From Pleurodeles waltl (Eukaryota > Chordata > Amphibia > Caudata > Salamandridae), in NCBI RefSeq assembly GCF_031143425.1, contig NW_027150019.1:62001-126000 (forward strand): a stretch of DNA of 64,000 nucleotides, read 5' to 3'. The position numbers and the translations under genes were made by a program. Below are positions 1 to 11,692 of this stretch, piece after piece. Under the pieces are notes generated by a model that was not told where the DNA came from, made no database searches, and saw nothing but the letters and a program-made list of their open reading frames with translations. Each line of letters opens with the position of its first letter. The stretch's first letter is position 1.

Positions 1-1004
1 CCTGGAGGTTGCAAATGGGCCAGGGACATTGCAGGCCCAGTGCTGGCACTGTGAGGGTGCTTGTCTGCGGTTTTAAAGCACGTAAAGTGTTCTTTTTTTT
101 CCACTTCCATCCAGGGGGAAAACCGGGAATCTTACACTACTTGGAGCTCCGTAGCCCTGGGTAGAAGGAGTGACTTTGCCCCCTTGGAGCTGAAACACCC
201 ATAATGTGTAAAATAGCTGCCTGGAAGGTTGCAAATGGCCCAGGGACATTGCAGGCCCAGTGCTGACACTGTGAGGGTGCTTGTGTACCGTTTTGAACCA
301 CGAAAAATGATCTTTTTTTCCACTTCCATCAAGGGGGGAAACCTGGAATCTTACCCTACTTGGAGCTCCGTAGCCCTGGGTAGAAGGAGTGACTTTGCCC
401 CCTTGGAGCCTAATGTCGAAAACAGCTGCCTGGAGGTTGCAAATGGGCCAGGGACATTGCAGGCCCAGTGCTTGCACTGTGAGGGTGCTTGTGTGCGGTT
501 TTAAAGCACGTAAAGTGTTCTTTTTTTCCCCCCACTTCCATCCAGGGGGGAAACCTGGAATCTTACACTACTTGGAGCTCCGTAGCCCTGGGTAGAAGGA
601 GTGACTTTGCCCCCTTGGAGCTGAAACACTCATAATGTGTAAAATAGCAGCCTGGAAGGTTGCAAATGGGCCAGGGACATTGCAGGCTCAGTGCTGGCAC
701 TGTGAGGGTGCTTGTGTGCGGTTTTAAAGCACGTAAAGTGTTCTTTTTTTTCCCACTTCCATCCAGGGGGAAAACCTGGAATCTTACCCTACTTGGAGCT
801 CCGTAGCCCTGCGTAGAAGGAGTGACTTTGCCCCCTTGGAGCCTAATGTCGAAAACAGCTGCCTGGAGGTTGCAAATGGGCCAGGGACATTGCAGGCCCA
901 GTGCTGAAGCTGTGAGGGTGCTTGTGTACCGTTTTGAAGCACGTAAAGTGTTCTTTTTTCTCCACGTCCATCCAGGGGGAAAACCTGGAATCTTACCCTA
1001 CTTG

Positions 1005-1213
1005 GAGCTCCGTAGCCCTGGGTAGAAGGAGTGACTTTGCCCCCTTGGAGCCTAATGTCGAAAACAGCTGCCTGGAGGTTGCAAATGGGCCAGGGACATT
1101 GCAGGCCCAGTGCTGACGCTGTGAGGGTGCTTGTGTACCGTTTTGAAGCACGTAAAGTGTTCTTTTTTCTCCACTTCCATCCAGGGGGAAAACCTGGAAT
1201 CTTACCCTACTTG
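1005..1213. repeat. Type A satellite monomer, 209 bp (example)
   Basis: This is a reference example of the short monomer class, running from one GAGCTC to the next. After 'cccccttggag' it continues 'cctaatgtcgaaaacagctg' and then 'cctggaggttgc'. The class is marked by a CAGCTG (PvuII) site and by the CpG in 'gtcga', both absent from type B. Three type A units lie in succession between 796 and 1423, each 209 bp. Variants inside the class include 'ggaggttgc', 'ggagcttgc' and 'ggagtttgc'. Confidence 0.95.
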
Positions 1214-1422
1214 GAGCTCCGTAGCCCTGGGTAGAAGGAGTGACTTTGCCCCCTTGGAGCCTAATGTCGAAAACAGCTGCCTGGAGTTTGCAAATGGGCC
1301 AGGGACATTGCAGGCCCAGTGCTGACGCTGTGAGGGTGCTTGTGTACCGTTTTGAAGCACGTAAAGTGTTCTTTTTTTCCAACTTCCATCCAGGGGGAAA
1401 TCCTGGAATCTTACCCTACTTG

Positions 1423-1643
1423 GAGCTCCGTAGCCCTGGGTAGAAGGAGTGACTTTGCCCCCTTGGAGCTGAAACACCCATAATGTGTAAAATAGCTGCC
1501 TGGAAGGTTGCAAATGGCCCAGGGACATTGCAGGCCCAGCGCTGACACTGTGAGGGTGCTTGTGTAACATTTTGAAGCACGTAAAGTGTTCTTTTTTTTT
1601 CCACTTCCATCCAGGGGTAAAACCTGGAATCTTACCCTACTTG
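1423..1643. repeat. Type B satellite monomer, about 220 bp (example)
   Basis: This is a reference example of the long monomer class. After 'cccccttggag' it has 'ctgaaacacccataatgtg' and 'taaaatagctgcctggaagg', about 11 bp longer than type A at the same place. Two main sub-forms occur: 'acccataatg' usually with 'tagctgcc', and 'actcataatg' with either 'tagcagcc' or 'tagctgcc'. Outside this variable box, A and B are nearly the same sequence, so the classes differ mainly by one indel/replacement segment. Confidence 0.93.
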
Positions 1644-3959
1644 GAGCTCCGTAGCCCTGGGTAGAAGGAGTGACTTTTCCCCCTTGGAGCCTAATGTCGA
1701 AAACAGCTGCCTGGAGGTTGCAAATGGGCCAGGGACATTGCAGGCCCAGTGCTGACGCTGTGAGGGTGCTCGTGTACCGTTTTGAAGCACGTAAAGTGTT
1801 CTTTTTTCTCCACTTCCATCCAGGGGGAAAACCTGGAATCTTACCCTACTTGGAGCTCCGTAGCCCTGGGTAGAAGGAGTGACTTTGCCCCCTTGGAGCT
1901 GAAACACCCATAATGTGTAAAATAGCTGCCTGGAAGGTAGCAAATGGCCCAGGGACATTGCAGGCCCAGTGCTGACACTGTGAGGGTGCTTGTGTACAGT
2001 TTTGAAGCACGTAAAGTGTTCTTTTTTCTCCACTTCCATCCAGGGGGGAAACCTGGAATCTTACCCTACTTGGAGCTCCGTAGCCCTGGGTAGAAGGAGT
2101 GACTTTGCCCCCTTGGAGCTGAAACACTCATAATGTGTAAAATAGCAGCCTGGAAGGTTGCAAATGGGCCAGGGACATTGCAGGCTCACTGCTGGCACTG
2201 TGAGGGTGCTTGTGTGCGGTTTTAATGCACGTAAAGTGTTCTTTTTTTCCCCACTTCCATCCAGGGGGAAAACCTGGAATCTTACCCTACTTGGAGCTCC
2301 GTAGCCCTGGGTAGAAGGAGTGACTTTGCCCCCTTGGAGCTGAAACACCCATAATGTGTAAAATAGCTGCCTGGAAGGTTGCAAATGGGCCAGGGACATT
2401 GCAGGCCCAGTGCTGACACTGTGAGGGTGCTTGTGTACGGTTTTGAAGCACGTAAAATGTTCTTTTTTTTTCCCCACTTCCATCCAGGGGGAAAACCTTG
2501 AATCTTACCCTACTTGGAGCTCCGTAGCCCTGGGTAGAAGGAGTGACTTTGCCCCCATGGAGTTGAAACACTCATAAGGTGTAAAATAGCAGCCTGGAAG
2601 GTTGCAAATGGGCCAGGGACATTGCAGGCCCAGTGCTGACACTGTGAGGGTGCTTGTGTACAGTTTAAAAGCACGTAAAGTGTTCTTTTTTTTCCACTTC
2701 CATCCAGGGGGAAAACCTGGAATCTTACCCTACTTGGAGCTCCGTAGCCCTGGGTAGAAGGAGTGACTTTGCCCCCTTGGAGCCTAATGTCGAAAACAGC
2801 TGCCTGGAGGTTGCAAATGGGCCAGGGACATTGCAGGCCCAGTGCTGGCACTGTGAGGGTGCTTGTGTACGGTTTTGAAGCACGTAAAATGTTCTTTTTT
2901 TTTCCCCACTTCCATCCAGGGGGAAAACCTTGAATCTTACCCTACTTGGAGCTCCGCAGCCCTGGGTAGAAGGAGTGACTTTGCCCCCTTGGAGCCTAAT
3001 GTCGAAAACAGCTGCCTGGAGCTTGCAAATGGGCCAGGGACATTGCAGGCCCAGTGCTGACGCTGTGAGGGTGCTTGTGTACCGTTTTGAAGCACGTAAA
3101 GTGTTCTTTTTTCTCCACTTCCATCCAGGGGGAAAACCTGGAATCTTACCCTACTTGGAGCTCCGTAGCCCTGGGTAGAAGGAGTGACTTTGCCCCCTTG
3201 GAGCCTAATGTCGAAAACAGCTGCCTGGAGGTTGCAAATGGGCCAGGGACATTGCAGGCCCAGTGCTGACACTGTGAGGGTGCTTGTGTACAGTTTAAAA
3301 GCACGTAAAGTGTTCTTTTTTTTCCACTTCCATCCAGGGGGAAAACCTGGAATCTTACCCTACTTGGAGCTACGTAGCCCTGGGTAGAAGGAGTGACTTT
3401 GCCCCCTTGGAGCTGAAACACTCATAATGTGTAAAATAGCTGCCTGGAAGGTAGCAAATGGCCCAGGGACATTGCAGGCCCAGTGCTGACACTGTGAGGG
3501 TGCTTGTGTACAGTTTTGAAGCACGTAAAGTGTTCTTTTTTCTCCACTTCCATCCAGGGGGAAAACCTGGAATCTTACCCTACTTGGAGCTCCGTAGCCC
3601 TGGGTAGAAGGAGTGACTTTGCCCCCTTGGAGCCTAATGTCGAAAACAGCTGCCTGGAGGTTGCAAATGGGCCAGGGACATTGCAGGCCCAGTGCTGACA
3701 CTGTGAGGGTGCTTGTGTACCTCTTTGAAGCACGTAAAGTGTTCTTTTTTTTCCACTTCCATCCAGGGGGAAAACCTGGAATCTTACCCCACTTGGAGCT
3801 CCGTAGCCCTGGGTAGAAGGAGTGACTTTTCCCCCTTGGAGCCTAATGTCGAAAACAGCTGCCTGGAGCTTGCAAATGGGCCAGGGACATTGCAGGCCCA
3901 GTGCTGACACTTTGAGGGTGCCTGTGTACCGTTTTGAACCACGAAAAATGATCTTTTTC

Positions 3960-6900
3960 TCCACTTCCATCCAGGGGGAAAACCTGGAATCTTACCCTAC
4001 TTGGAGCTCCGTAGCCCTGGGTAGAAGGAGTGACTTTGCCCCCTTGGAGCTGAAACACTCATAATGTGTAAAATAGCAGCCTGGAAGGTTGCAAATGGGC
4101 CAGGGACATTGCAGGCTCAGTGCTGGCACTGTGAGGGTGCTTGTGTGCGGTTTTAAAGCACGTAAAGTGTTCTTTTTTTTCCCACTTCCATCCAGGGGGG
4201 AAAACCTGGAATCTTACCCTACTTGGAGCTCCGTAGCCCTGGGTAGAAGGAGTGACTTTGCCCCCTTGAAGCTGAAACACCCATAATGTGTAAAATAGCT
4301 GCCTGGAAGGTTGCAAATGGGCCAGGGACATTGCAGGCCCAGTGCTGACACTGTTTGGGTGCTTGTGTGCGGTTTTAAAGCACGTAAAGTGTTCTTTTTT
4401 CCCCACTTCCATCCAGGGGGAAAACCTGGAATCTTACCCTACTTGGAGCTCCGTAGCCCTGGGTAGAAGGAGTGACTTTGCCCCCTTGGAGCTGAAACAC
4501 TCATAATGTGTAAAATAGCTGCCTGGAAGGTTGCAAATGGCCCAGGGACATTGCAGGCCCAGTGCTGACACTGTGAGGGTGCTTGTGTACAGTTTTGAAG
4601 CACGTAAAGTGTTCTTTTTTCTCCACTTCCATCCAGGGGGAAAACCTGGAATCTTACCCTACTTGGAGCTCCGTAGCCCTGGGTAGAAGGAGTGACTTTG
4701 CCCCCTTGGAGCCTAATGTCGAAAACAGCTGCCTGGAGCTTGCAAATGGGCCAGGGACATTGCAGGCCCAGTGCTGACACTGTGAGGGTGCTTGTGTACA
4801 GTTTAAAAGCACGTAAAGTGTTCTTTTTTCTCCACTTCCATCCAGGGGGAAAACCTGGAATCTTACCCTACTTGGAGCTCCGTAGCCCTGGGTAGAAGGA
4901 GTGACTTTGCCCCCTTGGAGCTGAAACACTCATAATGTGTAAAATAGCTGCCTGGAAGGTTGCAAATGGCCCAGGGACATTGCAGGCCCAGTGCTGACAC
5001 TGTGAGGGTGCTTGTGTACAGTTTTGAAGCACGTAAAGTGTTCTTTTTTCTCCACTTCCATCCAGGGGGAAAACCTGGAATCTTACCCTACTTGGAGCTC
5101 CGTAGCCCTGGGTAGAAGGAGTGACTTTGCCCCCTTGGAGCCTAATGTCGAAAACAGCTGCCTGGAGGTTGCAAATGGGCCAGGGACATTGCAGGCTCAG
5201 TGCTGGCACTGTGAGGGTGCTTGTGTGCGGTTTTAAAGCACGTAAAGTGTTCTTTTTTTCCCACTTCCATCCAGGGGGAAAACCTGGAATCTTACCCTAC
5301 TTGGAGCTCCGTAGCCCTGGGTAGAAGGAGTGACTTTGCCCCCTTGGAGCTGAAACACCCATAATGTGTAAAATAGCAGCCTGGAAGGTTGCAAATGGCT
5401 CAGGGACATTGCAGGCCCAGTGCTGACACTGTGAGGGTGCTTGTGTACAGTTTTGAAGCACGTAAAGTGTTCTTTTTTCTCCACTTCCATCCAGGGGGAA
5501 AACCTGGAATCTTACCCTACTTGGAGCTCCGTAGCCCTGGGTAGAAGGAGTGACTTTGCCCCCTTGGAGCTGAAACACCCATAATGTGTAAAATAGCTGC
5601 CTGGAAGGTTGCAAATGGCCCAGGGACATTGCAGGCCCAGCGCTGACACTGTGAGGGTGCTTGTGTAACATTTTGAAGCACGTAAAGTGTTCTTTTTTTT
5701 TTCCACTTCCATCCAGGGGTAAAACCTGGAATCTTACCCTACTTGGAGCTCCGTAGCCCTGGGTAGAAGGAGTGACTTTTCCCCCTTGGAGCCTAATGTC
5801 GAAAACAGCTGCCTGGAGGTTGCAAATGGGCCAGGGACATTGCAGGCCCAGTGCTGACACTGTGAGGGTGCTTGTGTGCGGTTTTAAAGCACGTAAAGTG
5901 TTCTTTTTTTTTTCCACTTCCATTCAAGGGGAAAACCTGGAATCTAACCCTACTTGGAGCTCCGTAGCCCTGGGTAGAAGGAGTGACTTTGCCCCCTTGG
6001 AGCTGAAACACCCATAATGTGTAAAATAGCAGCCTGGAAGGTTGCAAATGGGCCAGGGACATTGCAGGCTCACTGCTGGCACTGTGAGGGTGCTTGTGTA
6101 CAGTTTAAAAGCACGTAAAGTTTTCTTTTTTTCCAACTTCCATCCAGGGGGAAATCCTGGAATCTTACCCTACTTGGAGCTCCGTAGCCCTGGGTAGAAG
6201 GAGTGACTTTGCCCCCTTGGAGCTGAAACACCCATAATGTGTAAAATAGCTGCCTGGAAGGTTGCAAATGGCCCAGGGACATTGCAGGCCCAGCGCTGAC
6301 ACTGTGAGGGTGCTTGTGTAACATTTTGAAGCACGTAAAGTGTTCTTTTTTTTTCCACTTCCATCCAGGGGGAAAACCTGGAATCTTACCCTACTTGGAG
6401 CTCCGTAGCCCTGCGTAGAAGGAGTGACTTTGCCCCCTTGGAGCCTAATGTGGAAAACAGCTGCCTGGAGCTTGCAAATGGGCCAGGGACATTGCAGGCC
6501 CAGTGCTGACGCTGTGAGGGTGCTTGTGTACCGTTTTGAAGCACGTAAAGTGTTCTTTTTTCTCCACATCCATCCAGGGGGAAAACCTGGAATCTTACCC
6601 TACTTGGAGCTCCGTAGCCCTGGGTAGAAGGAGTGACTTTGCCCCCTTGGAGCCTAATGTCGAAAACAGCTGCCTGGAGGTTGCAAATGGGCCAGGGACA
6701 TTGCAGGCCCAGTGCTGACACTGTGAGGGTGCTTGTGTACAGTTTAAAAGCACGTAAAGTGTTCTTTTTTTTCCACTTCCATCCAGGGGGAAAACCTGGA
6801 ATCTTACCCTACTTGGAGCTACGTAGCCCTGGGTAGAAGGAGTGACTTTGCCCCCTTGGAGCTGAAACACTCATAATGTGTAAAATAGCTGCCTGGAAGG

Positions 6901-7713
6901 TAGCAAATGGCCCAGGGACATTGCAGGCCCAGTGCTGACACTGTGAGGGTGCTTGTGTACAGTTTTGAAGCACGTAAAGTGTTCTTTTTTCTCCACTTCC
7001 ATCCAGGGGGAAAACCTGGAATCTTACCCTACTTGGAGCTCCGTAGCCCTGGGTAGAAGGAGTGACTTTGCCCCCTTGGAGCTGAAACACTCATAATGTG
7101 TAAAATAGCAGCCTGGAAGGTTGCAAATGGGCCAGGGACATTGCAGGCCCAGTGCTGACACTGTTTGGGTGCTTGTGTGCGGTTTTAAAGCACGTAAAGT
7201 GTTCTTTTTTTCCCCACTTCCATCCAGGGGGAAAACCTGGAATCTTACCCTACTTGGAGCTCCGTAGCCCTGGGTAGAAGGAGTGACTTTGCCCCCTTGG
7301 AGCTGAAACACTCATAATGTGTAAAATAGCTGCCTGGAAGGTTGCAAATGGCCCAGGGACATTGCAGGCCCAGTGCTGACACTGTGAGGGTGCTTGTGTA
7401 CAGTTTTGAAGCACGTAAAGTGTTCTTTTTTCTCCACTTCCATCCAGGGGGAAAACCTGGAATCTTACCCTACTTGGAGCTCCGTAGCCCTGGGTAGAAG
7501 GAGTGACTTTGCCCCCTTGGAGCTGAAACACTCATAATGTGTAAAATAGAAGCCTGGAAGGTCGCAAATGGGCCAGGGACATTGCAGGCTCAGTGCTGGC
7601 ACTGTGAGGGTGCTTGTGTGCGGTTTTAAAGCACGTAAAGTATTCTTTTTTTTCCCACTTCCATCCAGGGGGAAAACCTGGAATCTTACCCTACTTGGAG
7701 CTCCGTAGCCCTG
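3960..7713. repeat. 3.75-kb block, copy 1
   Basis: Repeated at 18,281-22,033 with an offset of 14,321 bp, changing to 14,320 at the end because the T tract near 7,646 has 8 T against 7. Unusual shared variants include 'cactgtttgggtg' near 4,348 and 18,669, 'cccccttgaagctg', 'ccattcaagggg' near 5,931, and 'aaagttttc' near 6,118. The right limit is 'ccctgcgtag' at 7,714 against 'ccctgggtag' at 22,034. Confidence 0.87.
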
Positions 7714-10700
7714 CGTAGAAGGAGTGACTTTGCCCCCTTGGAGCCTAATGTCGAAAACAGCTGCCTGGAGGTTGCAAATGGGCCAGGGACATTGCAGGCC
7801 CAGTGCTGAAGCTGTGAGGGTGCTTGTGTACCGTTTTGAAGCACGTAAAGTGTTCTTTTTTCTCCACGTCCATCCAGGGGGAAAACCTGGAATCTTACCC
7901 TACTTGGAGCTCCGTAGCCCTGGGTAGAAGGAGTGACTTTGCCCCCTTGGAGCCTAATGTCGAAAACAGCTGCCTGGAGGTTGCAAATGGGCCAGGGACA
8001 TTGCAGGCCCAGTGCTGACGCTGTGAGGGTGCTTGTGTACCGTTTTGAAGCACGTAAAGTGTTCTTTTTTCTCCACGTCCATCCAGGGGGAAAACCTGGA
8101 ATCTTACCCTACTTGGAGCTCCGTAGCCCTGGGTAGAAGGAGTGACTTTGCCCCCTTGGAGCCTAATGTCGAAAACAGCTGCCTGGAGGTTGCAAATGGG
8201 CCAGGGACATTGCAGGCCCAGTGCTGACGCTGTGAGGGTGCTTGTGTACCGTTTTGAAGCACGTAAAGTGTTCTTTTTTCTCCACTTCCATCCAGGGGGA
8301 AAACCTGGAATCTTACCCTACTTGGAGCTCCGTAGCCCTGGGTAGAAGGAGTGACTTTGCCCCCTTGGAGCCTAATGTCGAAAACAGCTGCCTGGAGTTT
8401 GCAAATGGGCCAGGGACATTGCAGGCCCAGTGCTGACGCTGTGAGGGTGCTTGTGTACCGTTTTGAAGCACGTAAAGTGTTCTTTTTTTCCAACTTCCAT
8501 CCAGGGGGAAATCCTGGAATCTTACCCTACTTGGAGCTCCGTAGCCCTGGGTAGAAGGAGTGACTTTGCCCCCTTGGAGCTGAAACACCCATAATGTGTA
8601 AAATAGCTGCCTGGAAGGTTGCAAATGGCCCAGGGACATTGCAGGCCCAGCGCTGACACTGTGAGGGTGCTTGTGTAACATTTTGAAGCACGTAAAGTGT
8701 TCTTTTTTTTTCCACTTCCATCCAGGGGTAAAACCTGGAATCTTACCCTACTTGGAGCTCCGTAGCCCTGGGTAGAAGGAGTGACTTTTCCCCCTTGGAG
8801 CCTAATGTCGAAAACAGCTGCCTGGAGGTTGCAAATGGGCCAGGGACATTGCAGGCCCAGTGCTGACGCTGTGAGGGTGCTCGTGTACCGTTTTGAAGCA
8901 CGTAAAGTGTTCTTTTTTCTCCACTTCCATCCAGGGGGAAAACCTGGAATCTTACCCTACTTGGAGCTCCGTAGCCCTGGGTAGAAGGAGTGACTTTGCC
9001 CCCTTGGAGCTGAAACACCCATAATGTGTAAAATAGCTGCCTGGAAGGTAGCAAATGGCCCAGGGACATTGCAGGCCCAGTGCTGACACTGTGAGGGTGC
9101 TTGTGTACAGTTTTGAAGCACGTAAAGTGTTCTTTTTTCTCCACTTCCATCCAGGGGGGAAACCTGGAATCTTACCCTACTTGGAGCTCCGTAGCCCTGG
9201 GTAGAAGGAGTGACTTTGCCCCCTTGGAGCTGAAACACTCATAATGTGTAAAATAGCAGCCTGGAAGGTTGCAAATGGGCCAGGGACATTGCAGGCTCAC
9301 TGCTGGCACTGTGAGGGTGCTTGTGTGCGGTTTTAATGCACGTAAAGTGTTCTTTTTTTCCCCACTTCCATCCAGGGGGAAAACCTGGAATCTTACCCTA
9401 CTTGGAGCTCCGTAGCCCTGGGTAGAAGGAGTGACTTTGCCCCCTTGGAGCTGAAACACCCATAATGTGTAAAATAGCTGCCTGGAAGGTTGCAAATGGG
9501 CCAGGGACATTGCAGGCCCAGTGCTGACACTGTGAGGGTGCTTGTGTACGGTTTTGAAGCACGTAAAATGTTCTTTTTTTTTCCCCACTTCCATCCAGGG
9601 GGAAAACCTTGAATCTTACCCTACTTGGAGCTCCGTAGCCCTGGGTAGAAGGAGTGACTTTGCCCCCATGGAGTTGAAACACTCATAAGGTGTAAAATAG
9701 CAGCCTGGAAGGTTGCAAATGGGCCAGGGACATTGCAGGCCCAGTGCTGACACTGTGAGGGTGCTTGTGTACAGTTTAAAAGCACGTAAAGTGTTCTTTT
9801 TTTTCCACTTCCATCCAGGGGGAAAACCTGGAATCTTACCCTACTTGGAGCTCCGTAGCCCTGGGTAGAAGGAGTGACTTTGCCCCCTTGGAGCCTAATG
9901 TCGAAAACAGCTGCCTGGAGGTTGCAAATGGGCCAGGGACATTGCAGGCCCAGTGCTGGCACTGTGAGGGTGCTTGTGTACGGTTTTGAAGCACGTAAAA
10001 TGTTCTTTTTTTTTCCCCACTTCCATCCAGGGGGAAAACCTTGAATCTTACCCTACTTGGAGCTCCGCAGCCCTGGGTAGAAGGAGTGACTTTGCCCCCT
10101 TGGAGCCTAATGTCGAAAACAGCTGCCTGGAGCTTGCAAATGGGCCAGGGACATTGCAGGCCCAGTGCTGACGCTGTGAGGGTGCTTGTGTACCGTTTTG
10201 AAGCACGTAAAGTGTTCTTTTTTCTCCACTTCCATCCAGGGGGAAAACCTGGAATCTTACCCTACTTGGAGCTCCGTAGCCCTGGGTAGAAGGAGTGACT
10301 TTGCCCCCTTGGAGCCTAATGTCGAAAACAGCTGCCTGGAGGTTGCAAATGGGCCAGGGACATTGCAGGCCCAGTGCTGACACTGTGAGGGTGCTTGTGT
10401 ACAGTTTAAAAGCACGTAAAGTGTTCTTTTTTTTCCACTTCCATCCAGGGGGAAAACCTGGAATCTTACCCTACTTGGAGCTACGTAGCCCTGGGTAGAA
10501 GGAGTGACTTTGCCCCCTTGGAGCTGAAACACTCATAATGTGTAAAATAGCTGCCTGGAAGGTAGCAAATGGCCCAGGGACATTGCAGGCCCAGTGCTGA
10601 CACTGTGAGGGTGCTTGTGTACAGTTTTGAAGCACGTAAAGTGTTCTTTTTTCTCCACTTCCATCCAGGGGGAAAACCTGGAATCTTACCCTACTTGGAG

Positions 10701-10807
10701 CTCCGTAGCCCTGGGTAGAAGGAGTGACTTTGCCCCCTTGGAGCCTAATGTCGAAAACAGCTGCCTGGAGGTTGCAAATGGGCCAGGGACATTGCAGGCC
10801 CAGTGCT
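7643..10807. repeat. 3-kb internal block, copy 2 with one added monomer
   Basis: Copy of 741-3,696 with one additional 209-bp type A monomer in the 7.7-8.15 kb interval. The diagnostic 'ccacgtccatcc' occurs once in copy 1 (966) and twice here (7,868 and 8,077). The first of the two has 'ctgaagctg' and the second 'ctgacgctg', so the added unit is a mosaic of two neighbouring monomers, as expected from a one-unit slip between sister or homologous arrays. Confidence 0.83.
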
Positions 10808-11692
10808 TGCACTGTGAGGGTGCTTGTGTGCGGTTTTAAAGCACGTAAAATGTTCTTTTTTTCCCCACTTCCATCCAGGGGGAAAACCTGGAATCTAACC
10901 CTACTTGGAGCTCCGTAGCCCTGGGTAGAAGGAGTGACTTTTCCCCCTTGGAGCTGAAACACTCATAATGTGTAAAATAGCAGCCTGGAAGGTTGCAAAT
11001 GGGCCAGGGACATTGCAGGCCCAGTGCTTGCACTGTGAGGGTGCTTGTGTGCGGTTTTAAAGCACGTAAAATGTTCTTTTTTTCCCCACTTCCATCCAGG
11101 GGGAAAACCTGGAATCTTACCCTACTTGGAGCTCCGTAGCCCTGGGTAGAAGGAGTGACTTTTCCCCCTTGGAGCTGAAACACTCATAATGTGTAAAATA
11201 GCAGCCTGGAAGGTTGCAAATGGGCCAGGGACATTGCAGGCTCACTGCTGGCACTGTGAGGGTGCTTGTGTACAGTTTAAAAGCACGTAAAGTGTTCTTT
11301 TTTGTCCACTTCCATCCAGGGGGAAAACCTGGAATCTAACCCTACTTGGAGCTCCGTAGCCCTGGGAAGAAGGAGTGACTTTGCCCCCTTGGAGCCTAAT
11401 GTCGAAAACAGCTGCCTGGAGGTTGCAAATGGGCCAGGGACATTGCAGGCCCAGTGCTTGCACTGTGAGGGCGCTTGTGTGCGGTTTTAAAGCACGTAAA
11501 ATGTTCTTTTTTCCCCCACTTCCATCCAGGGGGAAAACCTGGAATCTTACCCTACTTGGAGCTCCGTAGCCCTGGGTAGAAGGAGTGACTTTTCCCCCTT
11601 GGAGCCTAATGTCGAAAACAGCTGCCTGGAGCTTGCAAATGGGCCAGGGACATTGCAGGCCCAGTGCTGACACTGTGAGGGTGCTTGTGTAC
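10533..11692. repeat. 1.16-kb block, copy 1
   Basis: Matches 49,848-51,007 with an offset of 39,315 bp. Shared features include 'gtgcttgcactg' with 'gtaaaatgttc', and 'gggcgcttgtg' near 11,471/50,786. One difference was noticed: 'aatctaacc' near 11,335 against 'aatcttacc' near 50,650. The limits are 'acactcat' against 'acacccat' at the left and 'tacagttttg' against 'taccgttttg' at the right. Confidence 0.8.

Larger units (their letters stand above)
741..3696. repeat. 3-kb internal block, copy 1
   Basis: Repeated at 7,643-10,807. The offset is 6,902 bp at first and 7,111 bp after about 1,030; the 209-bp change means that the second copy has one extra type A monomer. The left limit is set by 'gtgttc' here against 'gtattc' at 7,640. 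The right limit is 'gtgctgaca' here against 'gtgcttgca' there. Both copies recur in 26,417-40,800. Confidence 0.85.

Noticed and set aside
1040..1075. Possible CENP-B box around 'gtcgaaaacagctg' (reverse strand TTTTCGAC)
   Set aside because: Only the TTCG part fits; the A and CGGG positions of the box are missing in all monomers examined.
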